Shown here: positions 22,112-29,515 of the stretch, in pieces
Layout of the letters: each line of letters begins with the position of its first letter
Position numbering within the stretch: the first letter of the stretch is position 1
NCBI GenBank assembly: GCA_050692195.1
Contig: JBOGVA010000044.1
Coordinates: 1-35,892 of the forward strand
Source of the DNA: JBOGVA01 sp050692195
Lineage (GTDB): Bacteria; Actinomycetota; UBA4738
Length of the DNA stretch: 35,892 nucleotides
Direction: 5' to 3'
The notes under the pieces: generated by a model
What the model saw: only the letters and a program-made list of their open reading frames with translations
Databases searched by the model: none
Told to the model about the DNA's origin: nothing
Made by a program: the position numbers and the translations under genes

Positions 22112-22117
22112 TAGGCT
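22112..22117 (+). promoter_or_regulatory. -10 box of the ECF sigma gene (leaderless)
   Basis: TAGGCT, seven bases before the ATG at 22125. No clear -35 box. This looks like a housekeeping-type -10 box rather than an ECF one, so autoregulation by the encoded sigma factor is not evident from it. Confidence 0.45.
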
Positions 22118-22124
22118 TGGCAAC

Positions 22125-22682
22125 ATGCGGCAGAGGGCCTCCGGGACCGAGCTGATGCGATCGTTCGCGCACAGGGACCCCAACGCCGCCCACGAGCTCT
22201 ACGAGCGCTTCGCCCCACGCGTCTTCGGATTGGGCATGGTCATGCTGGGCAACGCGGCGCAGGCGGAGGATCTGGTGCAGGACACGTTCGTGAAGCTCTG
22301 GAGGAGTGCGTCCTCGTACGACGCCTCACGGGGCTCCCTCGACACCTGGATCCTGCTCATTGCCAGGAGCCTGGCCATCGACCTGCTCCGGCGGCGGGTC
22401 CTGGAGACGCGGATGCTGCTCTCCCAGGAGAATCGGGAGGGCTCCATGGAGCCGGGGCCGGAAGACCACGCCGAAACCCATGACCTGGCCGAGCGGGCCC
22501 GCCGGGCCATGGCCACTCTCTCCCCGGGACAGCGCGCCGCGCTGGAGCTCGCGTACTTCGGCGGAAAGACCAGCACCGAGGTGGCCGAGCTGGAGGGGAT
22601 CCCGGTGGGCACGGCCAAGACCCGCATCAGGACGGCCCTCGTCAAGCTTCGGGAAGCGCTGGTGGTGGAACATGAGATGTGA
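22125..22682 (+). CDS. ECF-type RNA polymerase sigma factor (SigK-like)
   Basis: A 185-residue ECF sigma factor. Seen: region 2 with AAHELYERFAPRVFGLGMVMLGNAAQAEDLVQDTFVKLWRSASSYDASRGSLDTWILLIARSLAIDLLRRR (regions 2.1-2.4) and region 4 with ATLSPGQRAALELAYFGGKTSTEVAELEGIPVGTAKTRIRTALVKLREAL (sigma70_r4 helix-turn-helix). The start at ATG 22125 is preferred because a -10 box lies seven bases upstream; earlier in-frame starts (22077, 22095) add only about 10-16 unconserved residues. The gene overlaps its anti-sigma factor gene by 11 bases, the usual sigma/anti-sigma pair. The target promoters are unknown. Confidence 0.93.
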   Translation: MRQRASGTELMRSFAHRDPNAAHELYERFAPRVFGLGMVMLGNAAQAEDLVQDTFVKLWRSASSYDASRGSLDTWILLIARSLAIDLLRRRVLETRMLLSQENREGSMEPGPEDHAETHDLAERARRAMATLSPGQRAALELAYFGGKTSTEVAELEGIPVGTAKTRIRTALVKLREALVVEHEM

Positions 22683-23391
22683 GGCCGTCCGGCACCAGGT
22701 TCCGGACTACGTCCTGGCCACGCTGCCCGACACGGAGATGGCCGAGGTCCGCCGCCACATCCGCGGCTGCGCTGCCTGCCGGAAGGAGGCCAGGCATCTC
22801 GACGAGGGCGTGGCCATGTTCGCCGATGCGTCGCACTCCGCCGATCCGCCAGCCGATCTGAGTGGGCGCGTGATGTCCGTTCTGGAGGAGGAGTGGAGGG
22901 AGGAGGCGCCGAGTAGATACCGACCGCGTCGCCTCCTCGCGCGCCTGCCGGCCGTGGCGGCCGTTGTTGCCCTGTTGGTGGGCGCCCTCACTTGGGGCGT
23001 GGTGGGGCAGGCGAACACGAACCGATTCCGAGAGGACGCGCTGGCCTATCAGGAGTTCCTCGAGGTCCTGGGAGGGACGGATGTCCGCGTGGCGAGGCTC
23101 GTCGCCGCGCCGGGTAGTCCAGTGGAGGCAAGCGCCGTCGTCTACGACTCCACGCGGGAGATGAGCTGGGTCTACATCCAGGTCCACGCCCCCGGATATC
23201 GCGACGACATCCACGCCACGATCTCTTCGCATTCCGCCGGCTCCATCGAGCTGCGAGAGGTCGAGCTGCTGAATGGAGCCGGCGACACCTGGTTGGTGAC
23301 CCCGCGGGACATCTCGACGTTCCAGACCATTCGGCTCACCTCTCCAGATGGTGAGCTCCTGGCCTCCGGTACCGTCCGCCCCCACGACTGA
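22672..23391 (+). CDS. zinc-type membrane anti-sigma factor (RskA-like)
   Basis: A 239-residue anti-sigma factor for the preceding sigma gene. Seen: the N-terminal cytoplasmic zinc anti-sigma motif in VRRHIRGCAACRKEARHLDE (H-x3-C-x2-C), a disordered linker, a basic patch RYRPRRLLARL, one membrane span (AVAAVVALLVGALTWGVVGQ, about residues 95-115) and an extracytoplasmic domain with strand-rich segments (MSWVYIQVHAP, FQTIRLTSPDGELLASGTV), like RskA C-terminal domains. The mechanism would be sequestration until regulated proteolysis. The ATG at 22672 lies inside the sigma gene, 11 bases before its end, with GGTGGAA as ribosome site. Confidence 0.9.
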   Translation: MRCEAVRHQVPDYVLATLPDTEMAEVRRHIRGCAACRKEARHLDEGVAMFADASHSADPPADLSGRVMSVLEEEWREEAPSRYRPRRLLARLPAVAAVVALLVGALTWGVVGQANTNRFREDALAYQEFLEVLGGTDVRVARLVAAPGSPVEASAVVYDSTREMSWVYIQVHAPGYRDDIHATISSHSAGSIELREVELLNGAGDTWLVTPRDISTFQTIRLTSPDGELLASGTVRPHD

Positions 23392-23405
23392 GGATCGGCC
23401 GGCGT

Positions 23406-23831
23406 CTACTCCGTCGAGGCGAGGGCCTCCTGCAGGACGTCCCACGCCAGGACCGCGCACTTGATCCGCACCGGGTACTTGACGACCCCTTTGAGTGCCA
23501 CGAGGTCGCCGAACAGATCCTCGTCGGCGTCCACCGCGCCCTGCATCATTCCCCGAAAGTCGGCAGCGAGGGCTTCGGCCTCCTTCACCGGCTTTCCCCC
23601 GACGGATTCGGTCAGCATCGACGCGCTGGCCTGGCTGATCGAGCAGCCCCGGCCTTCGAAGGTGACCGCGGCGACGCGCCCATCCGCCAGCCGGGCGTGG
23701 ATCGTGATCTCATCTCCGCACAGAGGATTGTTCTGGGAGGAAGTCACGTCGGCGTCCGGGAGGGCCTGCTTGTTTCGGGGGTTCTTGTAGTGCTCCAGGA
23801 TGACCTCCTTGTACAGCTCTTCAAGCGCCAA
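23406..23831 (-). CDS. sufU: SufU Fe-S scaffold / sulfur transfer protein
   Basis: A 141-residue SufU that accepts persulfide from SufS with a zinc-bound site. Seen: LYKEVILEHYKNPRN, Cys38 and Asp40 in NPLCGDE, Cys63 in GRGCSISQASASML and Cys125 in RIKCAVLAW, the four conserved ligands, with an 18-21 residue insert (MMQGAVDADEDLFGDLVAL) typical of SufU rather than IscU. The start is TTG, overlapping sufS by 11 bases and preceded by GGGGGAG in sufS. No sufT/paaD (MIP18-domain) gene follows: the next gene is the convergent anti-sigma gene 14 bases on. Confidence 0.93.
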   Translation of the reverse strand: MALEELYKEVILEHYKNPRNKQALPDADVTSSQNNPLCGDEITIHARLADGRVAAVTFEGRGCSISQASASMLTESVGGKPVKEAEALAADFRGMMQGAVDADEDLFGDLVALKGVVKYPVRIKCAVLAWDVLQEALASTE

Positions 23832-25104
23832 AGAACTCCCCCGCCTTCTCCAGCGCCTCCACGAGCACGTCCACGTCCTCGAGCGTGTTGTACACGTAGA
23901 ACGACGCCCGGGTGGTAGCCGGCACGCCGAGCCGGCGCATCAAGATCTGGGCACAGTGGTGGCCCGGCCGCACGCACACTCCCTCCTGGTCCAGGACCTG
24001 CGCGAGGTCGTGAGGGTGGATGTCCCGGTACCAGAACGAGACGGCTCCTCCCCGCATCTCGACGTCCGTGGGACCGAACACCCTGGCTCCTGCCTCCCCC
24101 AGCCGCTTCAGGGCGTAAGTCGTGAGCTCCTTCTCGTGCTCCCTGACGGTCTCCATCCCGATCCCTTCGAGATAGGCGATCGCCGCCGCCAGCCCGATCT
24201 CCTGTCCGATGTTCATGGTCCCGGCCTCGAACTTGTGGGGGGGGTCCTTGAACGTGGAGCGGTCCGGGAACACCTCCATGATCATCTCTCCCCCGCCCAG
24301 GAACGGGTCCATCCGCTCGAGCAGCTCCCGCTTCCCGTACAGGCCGCCGGAAGCGGTGGGGCCGAGCATCTTGTGCCCGGAGATCGTGAGGAAGTCGATG
24401 CCGAGATCCAAGACGTCGACCGGGTTGTGAGGAACGAGTTGGGCACCGTCCACCACGATCACCGCCCCCACGGCGTGGACCGCCTCGGCCAGGAACTTGA
24501 TCGGGGGCAGCGTCCCGAGCACATTCGATTGTCCGGTCACGGCGACGACCTTGGTCCGCTCGGTGAGGAGGCCGTCGAGGCCGGACAGGTCCAGCGTCCC
24601 GTCCTCGGCGATCGGTAGGTACCGCACCCTGGCGCCGGTGGCCTGGGCCACGAATTGCCAGGGCACGATGTTGGAGTGGTGCTCCAGCTCCGAGAGGAGG
24701 ATCTCGTCCCCCTCCCGGACGAACTTGCGGCCGTAGCCGTGGGCCACCAGGTTCACCGACTCGGTGGTCCCTCGGTTGAAGACGATGCACGAGGGATCGG
24801 GGGCTCCGATGAATCCAGCGAGCCTAGCCCGGGCCTCCTCGAACATGGCCGTGGCCTCCTCGGCCAGCTCGTACACCGCCCGGTAGAGGTTGGCGTTGTG
24901 GCGCTCGTAGTACTCGGTGACGGTGTCGATGACCTGTCGGGGCTTCTGGCTTGTGTTGGCGCTATCCAGGTAGACCAGGCGTTTGCCGTGGGCCGTCCGC
25001 TCCAGGATGGGAAAGTCCCTTCGGATCCGCTCCACGTCGAGTGCCTTGCTCGATTCGGCCCTGAGCGCCTCTTCTCTGGACTCGGCAATCGCCATGGGCC
25101 TCAC
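23821..25104 (-). CDS. sufS: SufS cysteine desulfurase
   Basis: A 427-residue pyridoxal phosphate enzyme taking sulfur from cysteine for cluster assembly. Seen: FPILERTAHGKRLVYLDSANTSQKPRQV, NRGTTESVNLVAHGYG, LLSELEHHSNIVPWQ, VDGAQLVPHNPVDVLDLGIDFL, the Schiff-base Lys in TISGHKMLGPT and the catalytic loop Cys in VRPGHHCAQILM. All are intact and the length is standard (406-430). Start ambiguous: GTG 25104 or ATG 25095, with AGGGGG just upstream. It follows sufC by six bases and overlaps sufU, so the genes are cotranscribed. Confidence 0.95.
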   Translation of the reverse strand: MRPMAIAESREEALRAESSKALDVERIRRDFPILERTAHGKRLVYLDSANTSQKPRQVIDTVTEYYERHNANLYRAVYELAEEATAMFEEARARLAGFIGAPDPSCIVFNRGTTESVNLVAHGYGRKFVREGDEILLSELEHHSNIVPWQFVAQATGARVRYLPIAEDGTLDLSGLDGLLTERTKVVAVTGQSNVLGTLPPIKFLAEAVHAVGAVIVVDGAQLVPHNPVDVLDLGIDFLTISGHKMLGPTASGGLYGKRELLERMDPFLGGGEMIMEVFPDRSTFKDPPHKFEAGTMNIGQEIGLAAAIAYLEGIGMETVREHEKELTTYALKRLGEAGARVFGPTDVEMRGGAVSFWYRDIHPHDLAQVLDQEGVCVRPGHHCAQILMRRLGVPATTRASFYVYNTLEDVDVLVEALEKAGEFFGA

Positions 25105-25110
25105 ATCCCC

Positions 25111-25941
25111 CTACTGCTCGGCGTCCGGGCGGCCGGCTTCCGGCTTGCCGCCGTCATCCGCCGGGCCCGCCTCCAGCCCGAGCTCCTTCCTCAGGCCCTC
25201 GTACCCCTTCAGCTCAAGCTCGTGCGCCAGCTCGGGCCCACCCGATTTCACGATACGCCCATCCATCATGACGTGGATTAGGTCGGGGGTGATGTAGTTA
25301 AGTATGCGCTGGTAGTGGGTGATCAGCAGGACGCCCAGGTTGGGGCCGATGAGCTGCTGAACCCCACCGGCCACGGCCTTGAGCGAATCGATGTCCAGGC
25401 CCGAGTCCGTCTCGTCCAAGATGGCGATCTGTGGCTCGAGGACTGCCAGCTGCAGGATCTCGTTCTTCTTCTTCTCCCCGCCTGAAAAGCCCTGGTTGAC
25501 GTACCGGGCGACCATCTGGTCGTCGATGCCCAGCATGGTCATCTTCTCCTTGAGCCGCTTCCGAAAGGCCAGCGCGGAGATCTGCTCGGTCTTCACCGCG
25601 TTGTAGGCCGATCTCAGGAAGTTGACCACCGAGACGCCGGCGATCTCCGTCGGGTATTGGAATGCCAGGAACAGACCAGCCTGCGCCCGCACGTCCGGCT
25701 TCCACGCCGCGATGTCCTGTCCCTTGAACAGGATCTGGCCGCCGGTCAGCTGGTAGGTGGTCCGGCCCATGAGCACCTGTGCCAGCGTCGATTTGCCCGA
25801 CCCGTTCGGGCCCATGAGCGCGTGGACCTCGCCCTGCCTCACCACCAGGTCGATCCCCTTCAGGATCTCTTTGCCTTCGACCGCCACCCGCAGGCCACGG
25901 ATCTCCAGTGTCGCGGTGTCGGTCCTCTCCATCGTCTTCAT
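25111..25941 (-). CDS. sufC: SufC ATPase
   Basis: A 276-residue ABC-type ATPase that binds the SufB-SufD pair and drives its opening. Seen: Walker A MGPNGSGKSTL, Q-loop FLAFQYPTEIAG, signature GFSGGEKKKNEILQL, Walker B AILDETDSGLDIDSL and the switch His in LLITHYQR. A C-terminal tail of about 20 residues (AGPADDGGKPEAG...) is longer than usual and acidic. The start is ATG 25941, immediately after the stop codon of the Rieske gene (TAGATG). Confidence 0.95.
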   Translation of the reverse strand: MKTMERTDTATLEIRGLRVAVEGKEILKGIDLVVRQGEVHALMGPNGSGKSTLAQVLMGRTTYQLTGGQILFKGQDIAAWKPDVRAQAGLFLAFQYPTEIAGVSVVNFLRSAYNAVKTEQISALAFRKRLKEKMTMLGIDDQMVARYVNQGFSGGEKKKNEILQLAVLEPQIAILDETDSGLDIDSLKAVAGGVQQLIGPNLGVLLITHYQRILNYITPDLIHVMMDGRIVKSGGPELAHELELKGYEGLRKELGLEAGPADDGGKPEAGRPDAEQ

Positions 25942-26262
25942 CTATCGGTCCTCCAACTCGATCATGATCGTTTCGCCCTCCACTTTCACCGGAAAGCTCA
26001 CCACCGGGAGGGTCGCCGGCAGCGATCTCGGCTGGCCGGTTCGCAGATCGAACACCGATCCGTGCCGGGGGCACTCGATCGTCTCGTCCTCGACGTCCAC
26101 TTCCCCTTCCGACAGCGACGCCTCGGCGTGCGAGCACACGTCGTCGACGGCCAGGAACGTGCCGTCGCCCAGGTTGGCCACGGCCACCTCGATCCTCTCC
26201 ACGACGAACCGGCGGGCCTCGCCCTCGGGGATGTCCGAGGTCTTCCCGATCTCAAACAGCAT
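25942..26262 (-). CDS. Rieske [2Fe-2S] ferredoxin-like protein of the suf operon
   Basis: A 106-residue Rieske domain. Seen: the two ligand pairs VCSHAEASL and CPRHGSVFDL (C-x-H ... C-x2-H with the usual separation) and GQPRSLPATLPVVSFPVKVEGE after them. This is the ferredoxin-subunit-like protein that lies between sufD and sufC in many actinobacterial suf operons; its role is taken to be electron supply or oxidation of cluster iron (not established). It overlaps sufD by 11 bases and ends one base before sufC, so it is an integral part of the operon. Confidence 0.92.
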   Translation of the reverse strand: MLFEIGKTSDIPEGEARRFVVERIEVAVANLGDGTFLAVDDVCSHAEASLSEGEVDVEDETIECPRHGSVFDLRTGQPRSLPATLPVVSFPVKVEGETIMIELEDR

Positions 26263-27589
26263 CTTGGTCGCCCCTCATGATCTCTTGCCCGATGGCGGTC
26301 TCCAGGCTTTCGCGGACCTCGGGGATGGTCACCCGGTCCAGGACCTCCTGGAGGAAGCCGAACACCACGAGCTTCTGAGCCTCCTCGTACGGGATTCCCC
26401 GGCTCTGGATGTAGAACAGGGTGTCCTCGTCGACGGGCCCCACGCTCGCCGCGTGCCCGCACCGGACCGGGTCGTTCGACAGGATCTCCAGGTTCGGGAT
26501 CGAATCGGCCTTGGCCTGCTCCGAGAGCAGGATGTTGCGGTTCGTCTGATAGGCGTCGCACTTGTGGGCTCCGGCGCGGATGATGACGGTTCCGGAGTAG
26601 ATCGTGCGCGATCGGCCCTTCAGCACGCCCTTGTAGAGCAGGTCGCTGGCCGTCTGAGATCCCACATGGTCCTGGATCGAGCGGTGGTCGAAGTGCTGGC
26701 TTCCGGTGGCGAAGTAGACCCCCAGCATCTCGCTCGACGCTCCATCCCCCTCCAGCACGCTCTCCACCTCGGACCGGGAGAGGCTCGCGCCGAAGGCCAC
26801 ACCCAGCGAGCGGAGGTCGGCCTCCCGCGACAGGTGGGCGCGCTGGACGGACAGGTGCGTGACTCCCGAGCCCCACTCCTGGAGGCTCACGTACCGAAGA
26901 CGAGACCCCGGACCCGAGTAGATCTCGACGACCGCATCCGACAGGACGTGGTCGAGGTCCGGCGACACGTACCGATCGATGAAGGTCAGCTCGGCATCCT
27001 CTTCCAACACGATCACCGTGTGTGGGAAGACCGCGAGCCCGTCGCGGTCCACGTACGTGATGGTCTTGAGCGGGAGCTCCACGGTGACGCCCCTGGGGAC
27101 GTAAGCGAAGGTCCCCCCGGTCCTGAAGGCGCCGTGAAGGGCGGCGAACCGGGTGCGATCGGTGGGCACGGCGTGGTGCAGCCGGTCCTTGACAAGCCCC
27201 TGGTGCGCCCGAAGTGCCTCGTCCAGCGAGGCGAAGACGACTCCGCGCCCGGCGAGCGCGGGATCCAGATTGCTGGTGACGACGGACGAGTTGTGCTGGA
27301 TGGCCAGGCCGCTCCTGTCTTCCAACCGGCCGGCCGCCTCCAGGATGTCCGGGGAGACCTCATCCAGATTGGCTGCGGGCGGCTCCTGCGCGTGGGGCGT
27401 GTAGGCCGAGAGGTCCAACTGCCGGAGGTCCGTGTACCTCCACTCCTCGGTCTCCGGGGACGGCATCGGCATCGCCTCCACCGCGGCGAACGCTCGAGCC
27501 CGAAGCTCACCGAGCCAGCCGTTGCCATCCCGCGCCAACAGCTCTTGGACCGTCTCTCTGCGGAATCCGGTGGTTGCCGCTTCGGTCAT
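26252..27589 (-). CDS. sufD: SufD Fe-S cluster assembly protein
   Basis: A 445-residue beta-helix partner of SufB. Seen: EEWRYTDLRQLDLSAY, VPRGVTVELPLKTITYVDRDG, TVIVLEEDAELTFIDRYVS, QHFDHRSIQDHVG and TASDLLYKGVLKGRSRTIYSG, RNILLSEQAKADSIPNLEILSNDPVRCGHAASVGPVDEDTLFYIQSRGIPYEEAQKLVVFGF near the C-terminus, all typical of SufD. The upstream GTG at 27616 would add nine residues; ATG 27589 is chosen because GAGAGGA lies seven bases before it. A 24-bp element and -10 TAGACT shared with sufB lie about 65-90 bases upstream, giving a leader of about 59 bases. Confidence 0.94.
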   Translation of the reverse strand: MTEAATTGFRRETVQELLARDGNGWLGELRARAFAAVEAMPMPSPETEEWRYTDLRQLDLSAYTPHAQEPPAANLDEVSPDILEAAGRLEDRSGLAIQHNSSVVTSNLDPALAGRGVVFASLDEALRAHQGLVKDRLHHAVPTDRTRFAALHGAFRTGGTFAYVPRGVTVELPLKTITYVDRDGLAVFPHTVIVLEEDAELTFIDRYVSPDLDHVLSDAVVEIYSGPGSRLRYVSLQEWGSGVTHLSVQRAHLSREADLRSLGVAFGASLSRSEVESVLEGDGASSEMLGVYFATGSQHFDHRSIQDHVGSQTASDLLYKGVLKGRSRTIYSGTVIIRAGAHKCDAYQTNRNILLSEQAKADSIPNLEILSNDPVRCGHAASVGPVDEDTLFYIQSRGIPYEEAQKLVVFGFLQEVLDRVTIPEVRESLETAIGQEIMRGDQDAV

Positions 27590-27647
27590 CCAAACTTTCC
27601 TCTCGGAGGGGGACACACCAGACCCTCAACCGGGCTGGAAGCAACCC

Positions 27648-27666
27648 GATTGAAAGTCTACCAATC
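27648..27666. repeat. dyad GATTG-N9-CAATC over the sufD -10 box
   Basis: A perfect five-base inverted repeat with a nine-base centre; the centre contains the -10 hexamer TAGACT of sufD (minus strand, 27660-27655). A repressor bound here would block polymerase. No corresponding dyad is seen at sufB, so it may be specific to sufD or fortuitous. Confidence 0.4.
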
Positions 27667-27677
27667 TAGTCGGATTC
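27654..27677 (-). promoter_or_regulatory. suf element copy 1, upstream of sufD (with -10 TAGACT)
   Basis: On the minus strand a 24-base stretch begins GAATCCGA and ends TAGACTT. It agrees with the stretch at 35738-35761 upstream of sufB in 19 of 24 positions without gaps. TAGACT at 27660-27655 is the probable -10 box, giving a leader of about 59 bases. The upstream GAATCCGA part is a candidate regulator contact or activator-dependent -35 region. Confidence 0.65.
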
Positions 27678-27702
27678 CTCCGAGGGACTGGGAAGGGTTC
27701 AG

Positions 27703-27721
27703 GACGGGTCTCGAGCCCGTC
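27703..27721. repeat. hairpin at the end of the HsdR-PIN chimera
   Basis: GACGGG-TCTCGAG-CCCGTC, a six-pair stem with a seven-base loop, overlapping the stop codon of the chimera. No U-run follows on the minus strand. It could weakly separate the chimera from sufD transcription. Confidence 0.35.
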
Positions 27722-29072
27722 AGGAGGGAGTCTGAACTCGGAGCCCGCGAACGCGGTCGAAGTGGCGCAGCTGGAGAGTCAGGACGGAGGCTCCCCTGCT
27801 CAGGGCCGTGGCGGCGATCAGCGCGTCCCGTAGCCGGATCCCGAACTCCCGACGGATCCGCGCCGCTTCTTGGGCCACCTCTCGGTCCAGGCCGATCTCG
27901 GTGAAAGGAGCCAGGACGCGCCGAACCGCCTCGGCCAGCTCCTTCGAGGACTCCTCGACCTTCTTCACCACGCCGTGGGCGTGCTCGAACTGGTAGACGG
28001 TGTCCTGGAGCTGCCGGTCCAGGATGCGGCGGTCCGTTACGACGACCACCTTGCCGAAGACCTTCCGGTCCTCGGGGTCGTGGAGCGAGGCCAGCCGGTG
28101 GGCGACCCACGCGATGGTGAGCGACTTGCCCGAGCCCGCCGAGTGCTGGACCAGGTAGTTCCGTCCCGGCCCGTGGTCGCGGGCGTGGGTCTCCAGCCGC
28201 CGAACCGAGTCCCACTGGTGGAATCGCGGGAAGATCAAGGTGGCATCGCCTCGAGCCGCCTTGCCCTTCGCCCCGGGCTTGGCCTGCTCCAGGTGGATGA
28301 AGCGGTTCAGGATGTCGAGCCAGGCATGCCGCTCCCAGACCAGCTCCCAGAGGTATGAGGTGGCGTAGCCCTCCGGGTTCGGCGGGTTCCCCTTGCCGCA
28401 CGCGGTGGCGCCCGGGTTGCTCCCCCGGTTGAACGGCAGGAACCGGGTGGCCCTGCCCTCCAGCTTCGTCGTCATCATCACCAGGTCCGGGTCGACGGCG
28501 AAGTGGACGATGGCCCGCCGGCCGAGGAGTGCGTCCCGCGGGTCGCGGTCGGTCCGGTACTGCGCCATCGCATGCTCGACGTTCTGGTGGGTCAGGGGGT
28601 TCTTCAGCTCGGCCGTGGCGACCGGGAGCCCGTTGACGAACAGGACCAAGTCCAGCGCGATGGCGCGCTCGGGCGCGTAGTGGAGCTGGCGGATCACCGT
28701 GAGGCGGTTCGCGTCGTATTTCGCCTCGAGGTCGGGGTTCAGGCCCGACGCCGGCCGGAAGTAGGCCAGCCGGATGTGGACGCCCAGATCCTCGACGCCG
28801 TGGCGAAGGACATCGATCGTCCCCCGTTCGTCGATCTGCTTGGCCAGTCGCTCCACGAACCGCCGCTGCGCGAGATCTGGATGGCCCCCGTTCCGCTGGA
28901 CCAGGTCCTCCCAGTCCTCGGCCTGCGTGGCGCCGATGAAGGTGAAGAGCTCCGCGGTGTCGAGCGCGACGGCCGGGTCGTAGTTGGTGGGGACGCCACG
29001 CGTGTACCCGCCGCTGGCGACGAGCCAGTCGGCGATCGCCTCCTCGAAAGCGATCTCCCTGATGAACTTCAT
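27720..29072 (-). pseudogene. truncated type I restriction subunit HsdR fused in frame to a PIN-domain tail
   Basis: A 450-residue open frame made of two unrelated pieces. Residues 1 to about 382 are the N-terminal part of HsdR: the endonuclease core with Asp141 and AELKN (E155, K157), WELVWERHAWLDILNRF, Walker A QHSAGSGKSLTIAW (309-322) and VVVVTDRRILDRQLQDTVYQFE. An HsdR normally continues for another 600 residues of helicase motor. Instead, from about V383 (near 27926) the frame reads VRRVLAPFTEIGLDREVAQEAARIRREFGIRLRDALIAATALSRGASVLTLQ, the C-terminal part of a VapC-type PIN toxin, lacking the N-terminal catalytic Asp and Glu. Neither half can be active as in its family. No hsdM or hsdS is nearby. 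Start ATG 29072. Confidence 0.75.
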
Positions 29073-29179
29073 CCCGGCCTACCTGTTCGCAGCCACCGAT
29101 TCCTTCCAGTGAATCGTAGCCGCGACGCCACCGCTCCACCCCCTGGTGATAACGCTGCGGCCGTGTCAGAGCCAGGTGC

Positions 29180-29212
29180 TACCCTTCGACTGGACAGGAA
29201 CGCGGCCTGTCC
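29180..29212 (+). promoter_or_regulatory. -10 TACCCT and leader hairpin of the coiled-coil gene
   Basis: TACCCT at 29180-29185 is followed after six bases by GGACAGG-AACGCGG-CCTGTCC (29192-29212), a perfect seven-base stem with a seven-base loop. Transcription would begin at about the first base of the stem, 44 bases before the ATG at 29236. It may be an mRNA-stabilising 5' stem or an operator. Confidence 0.45.
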
Positions 29213-29235
29213 TCCCCCTGGAGAGGGACAGATCC

Positions 29236-29508
29236 ATGGAAGTGGTCAGCACCGCGGTCAACGCGGCCGTCGTAGCCACGGTTGGCCTCATCCTGGCCTG
29301 GCTGGGGAAGGGCCGTTTCGAGGCCATCGACCGGCGGTTCGAAGCCGTCGACCGCCGGTTCGATGCGCAGGAACAGCGGATCGACCGGCTGGAGCATAGG
29401 CTGGAGCAAAGGATGGACGCCTTCCAGGCATCCCTGGACGCGATGCGATCCGATCTGACCCAGGTGGCGTTGGCCGTCGGAGTCCGGCGAAGAGCCACCA
29501 ACGCCTGA
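29236..29508 (+). CDS. small membrane-anchored coiled-coil protein
   Basis: A 90-residue protein. Seen: an N-terminal hydrophobic segment VVSTAVNAAVVATVGLILAWLG (one membrane span), then a heptad-like repeat FEAIDRRFEAVDRRFDAQEQRIDRLEHRLEQRMDAF (residues 29-64), then a second helix ending in a basic tail. The tandem units [I/V]DRRF[E/D]A show short internal duplication. The ATG at 29236 has GAGAGGGA seven bases upstream; the frame is open earlier but not conserved-looking. It probably forms a trimeric or tetrameric membrane-tethered rod. No function is known. It lies between the divergent HsdR chimera and the convergent helicase. Confidence 0.62.
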   Translation: MEVVSTAVNAAVVATVGLILAWLGKGRFEAIDRRFEAVDRRFDAQEQRIDRLEHRLEQRMDAFQASLDAMRSDLTQVALAVGVRRRATNA

Positions 29509-29515
29509 CGGCGGG

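Noticed and set aside
27703..27721. Rho-independent terminator between the HsdR chimera and sufD
   Set aside because: The stem is good, but no U-run follows on the minus strand, so it is listed only as a hairpin.
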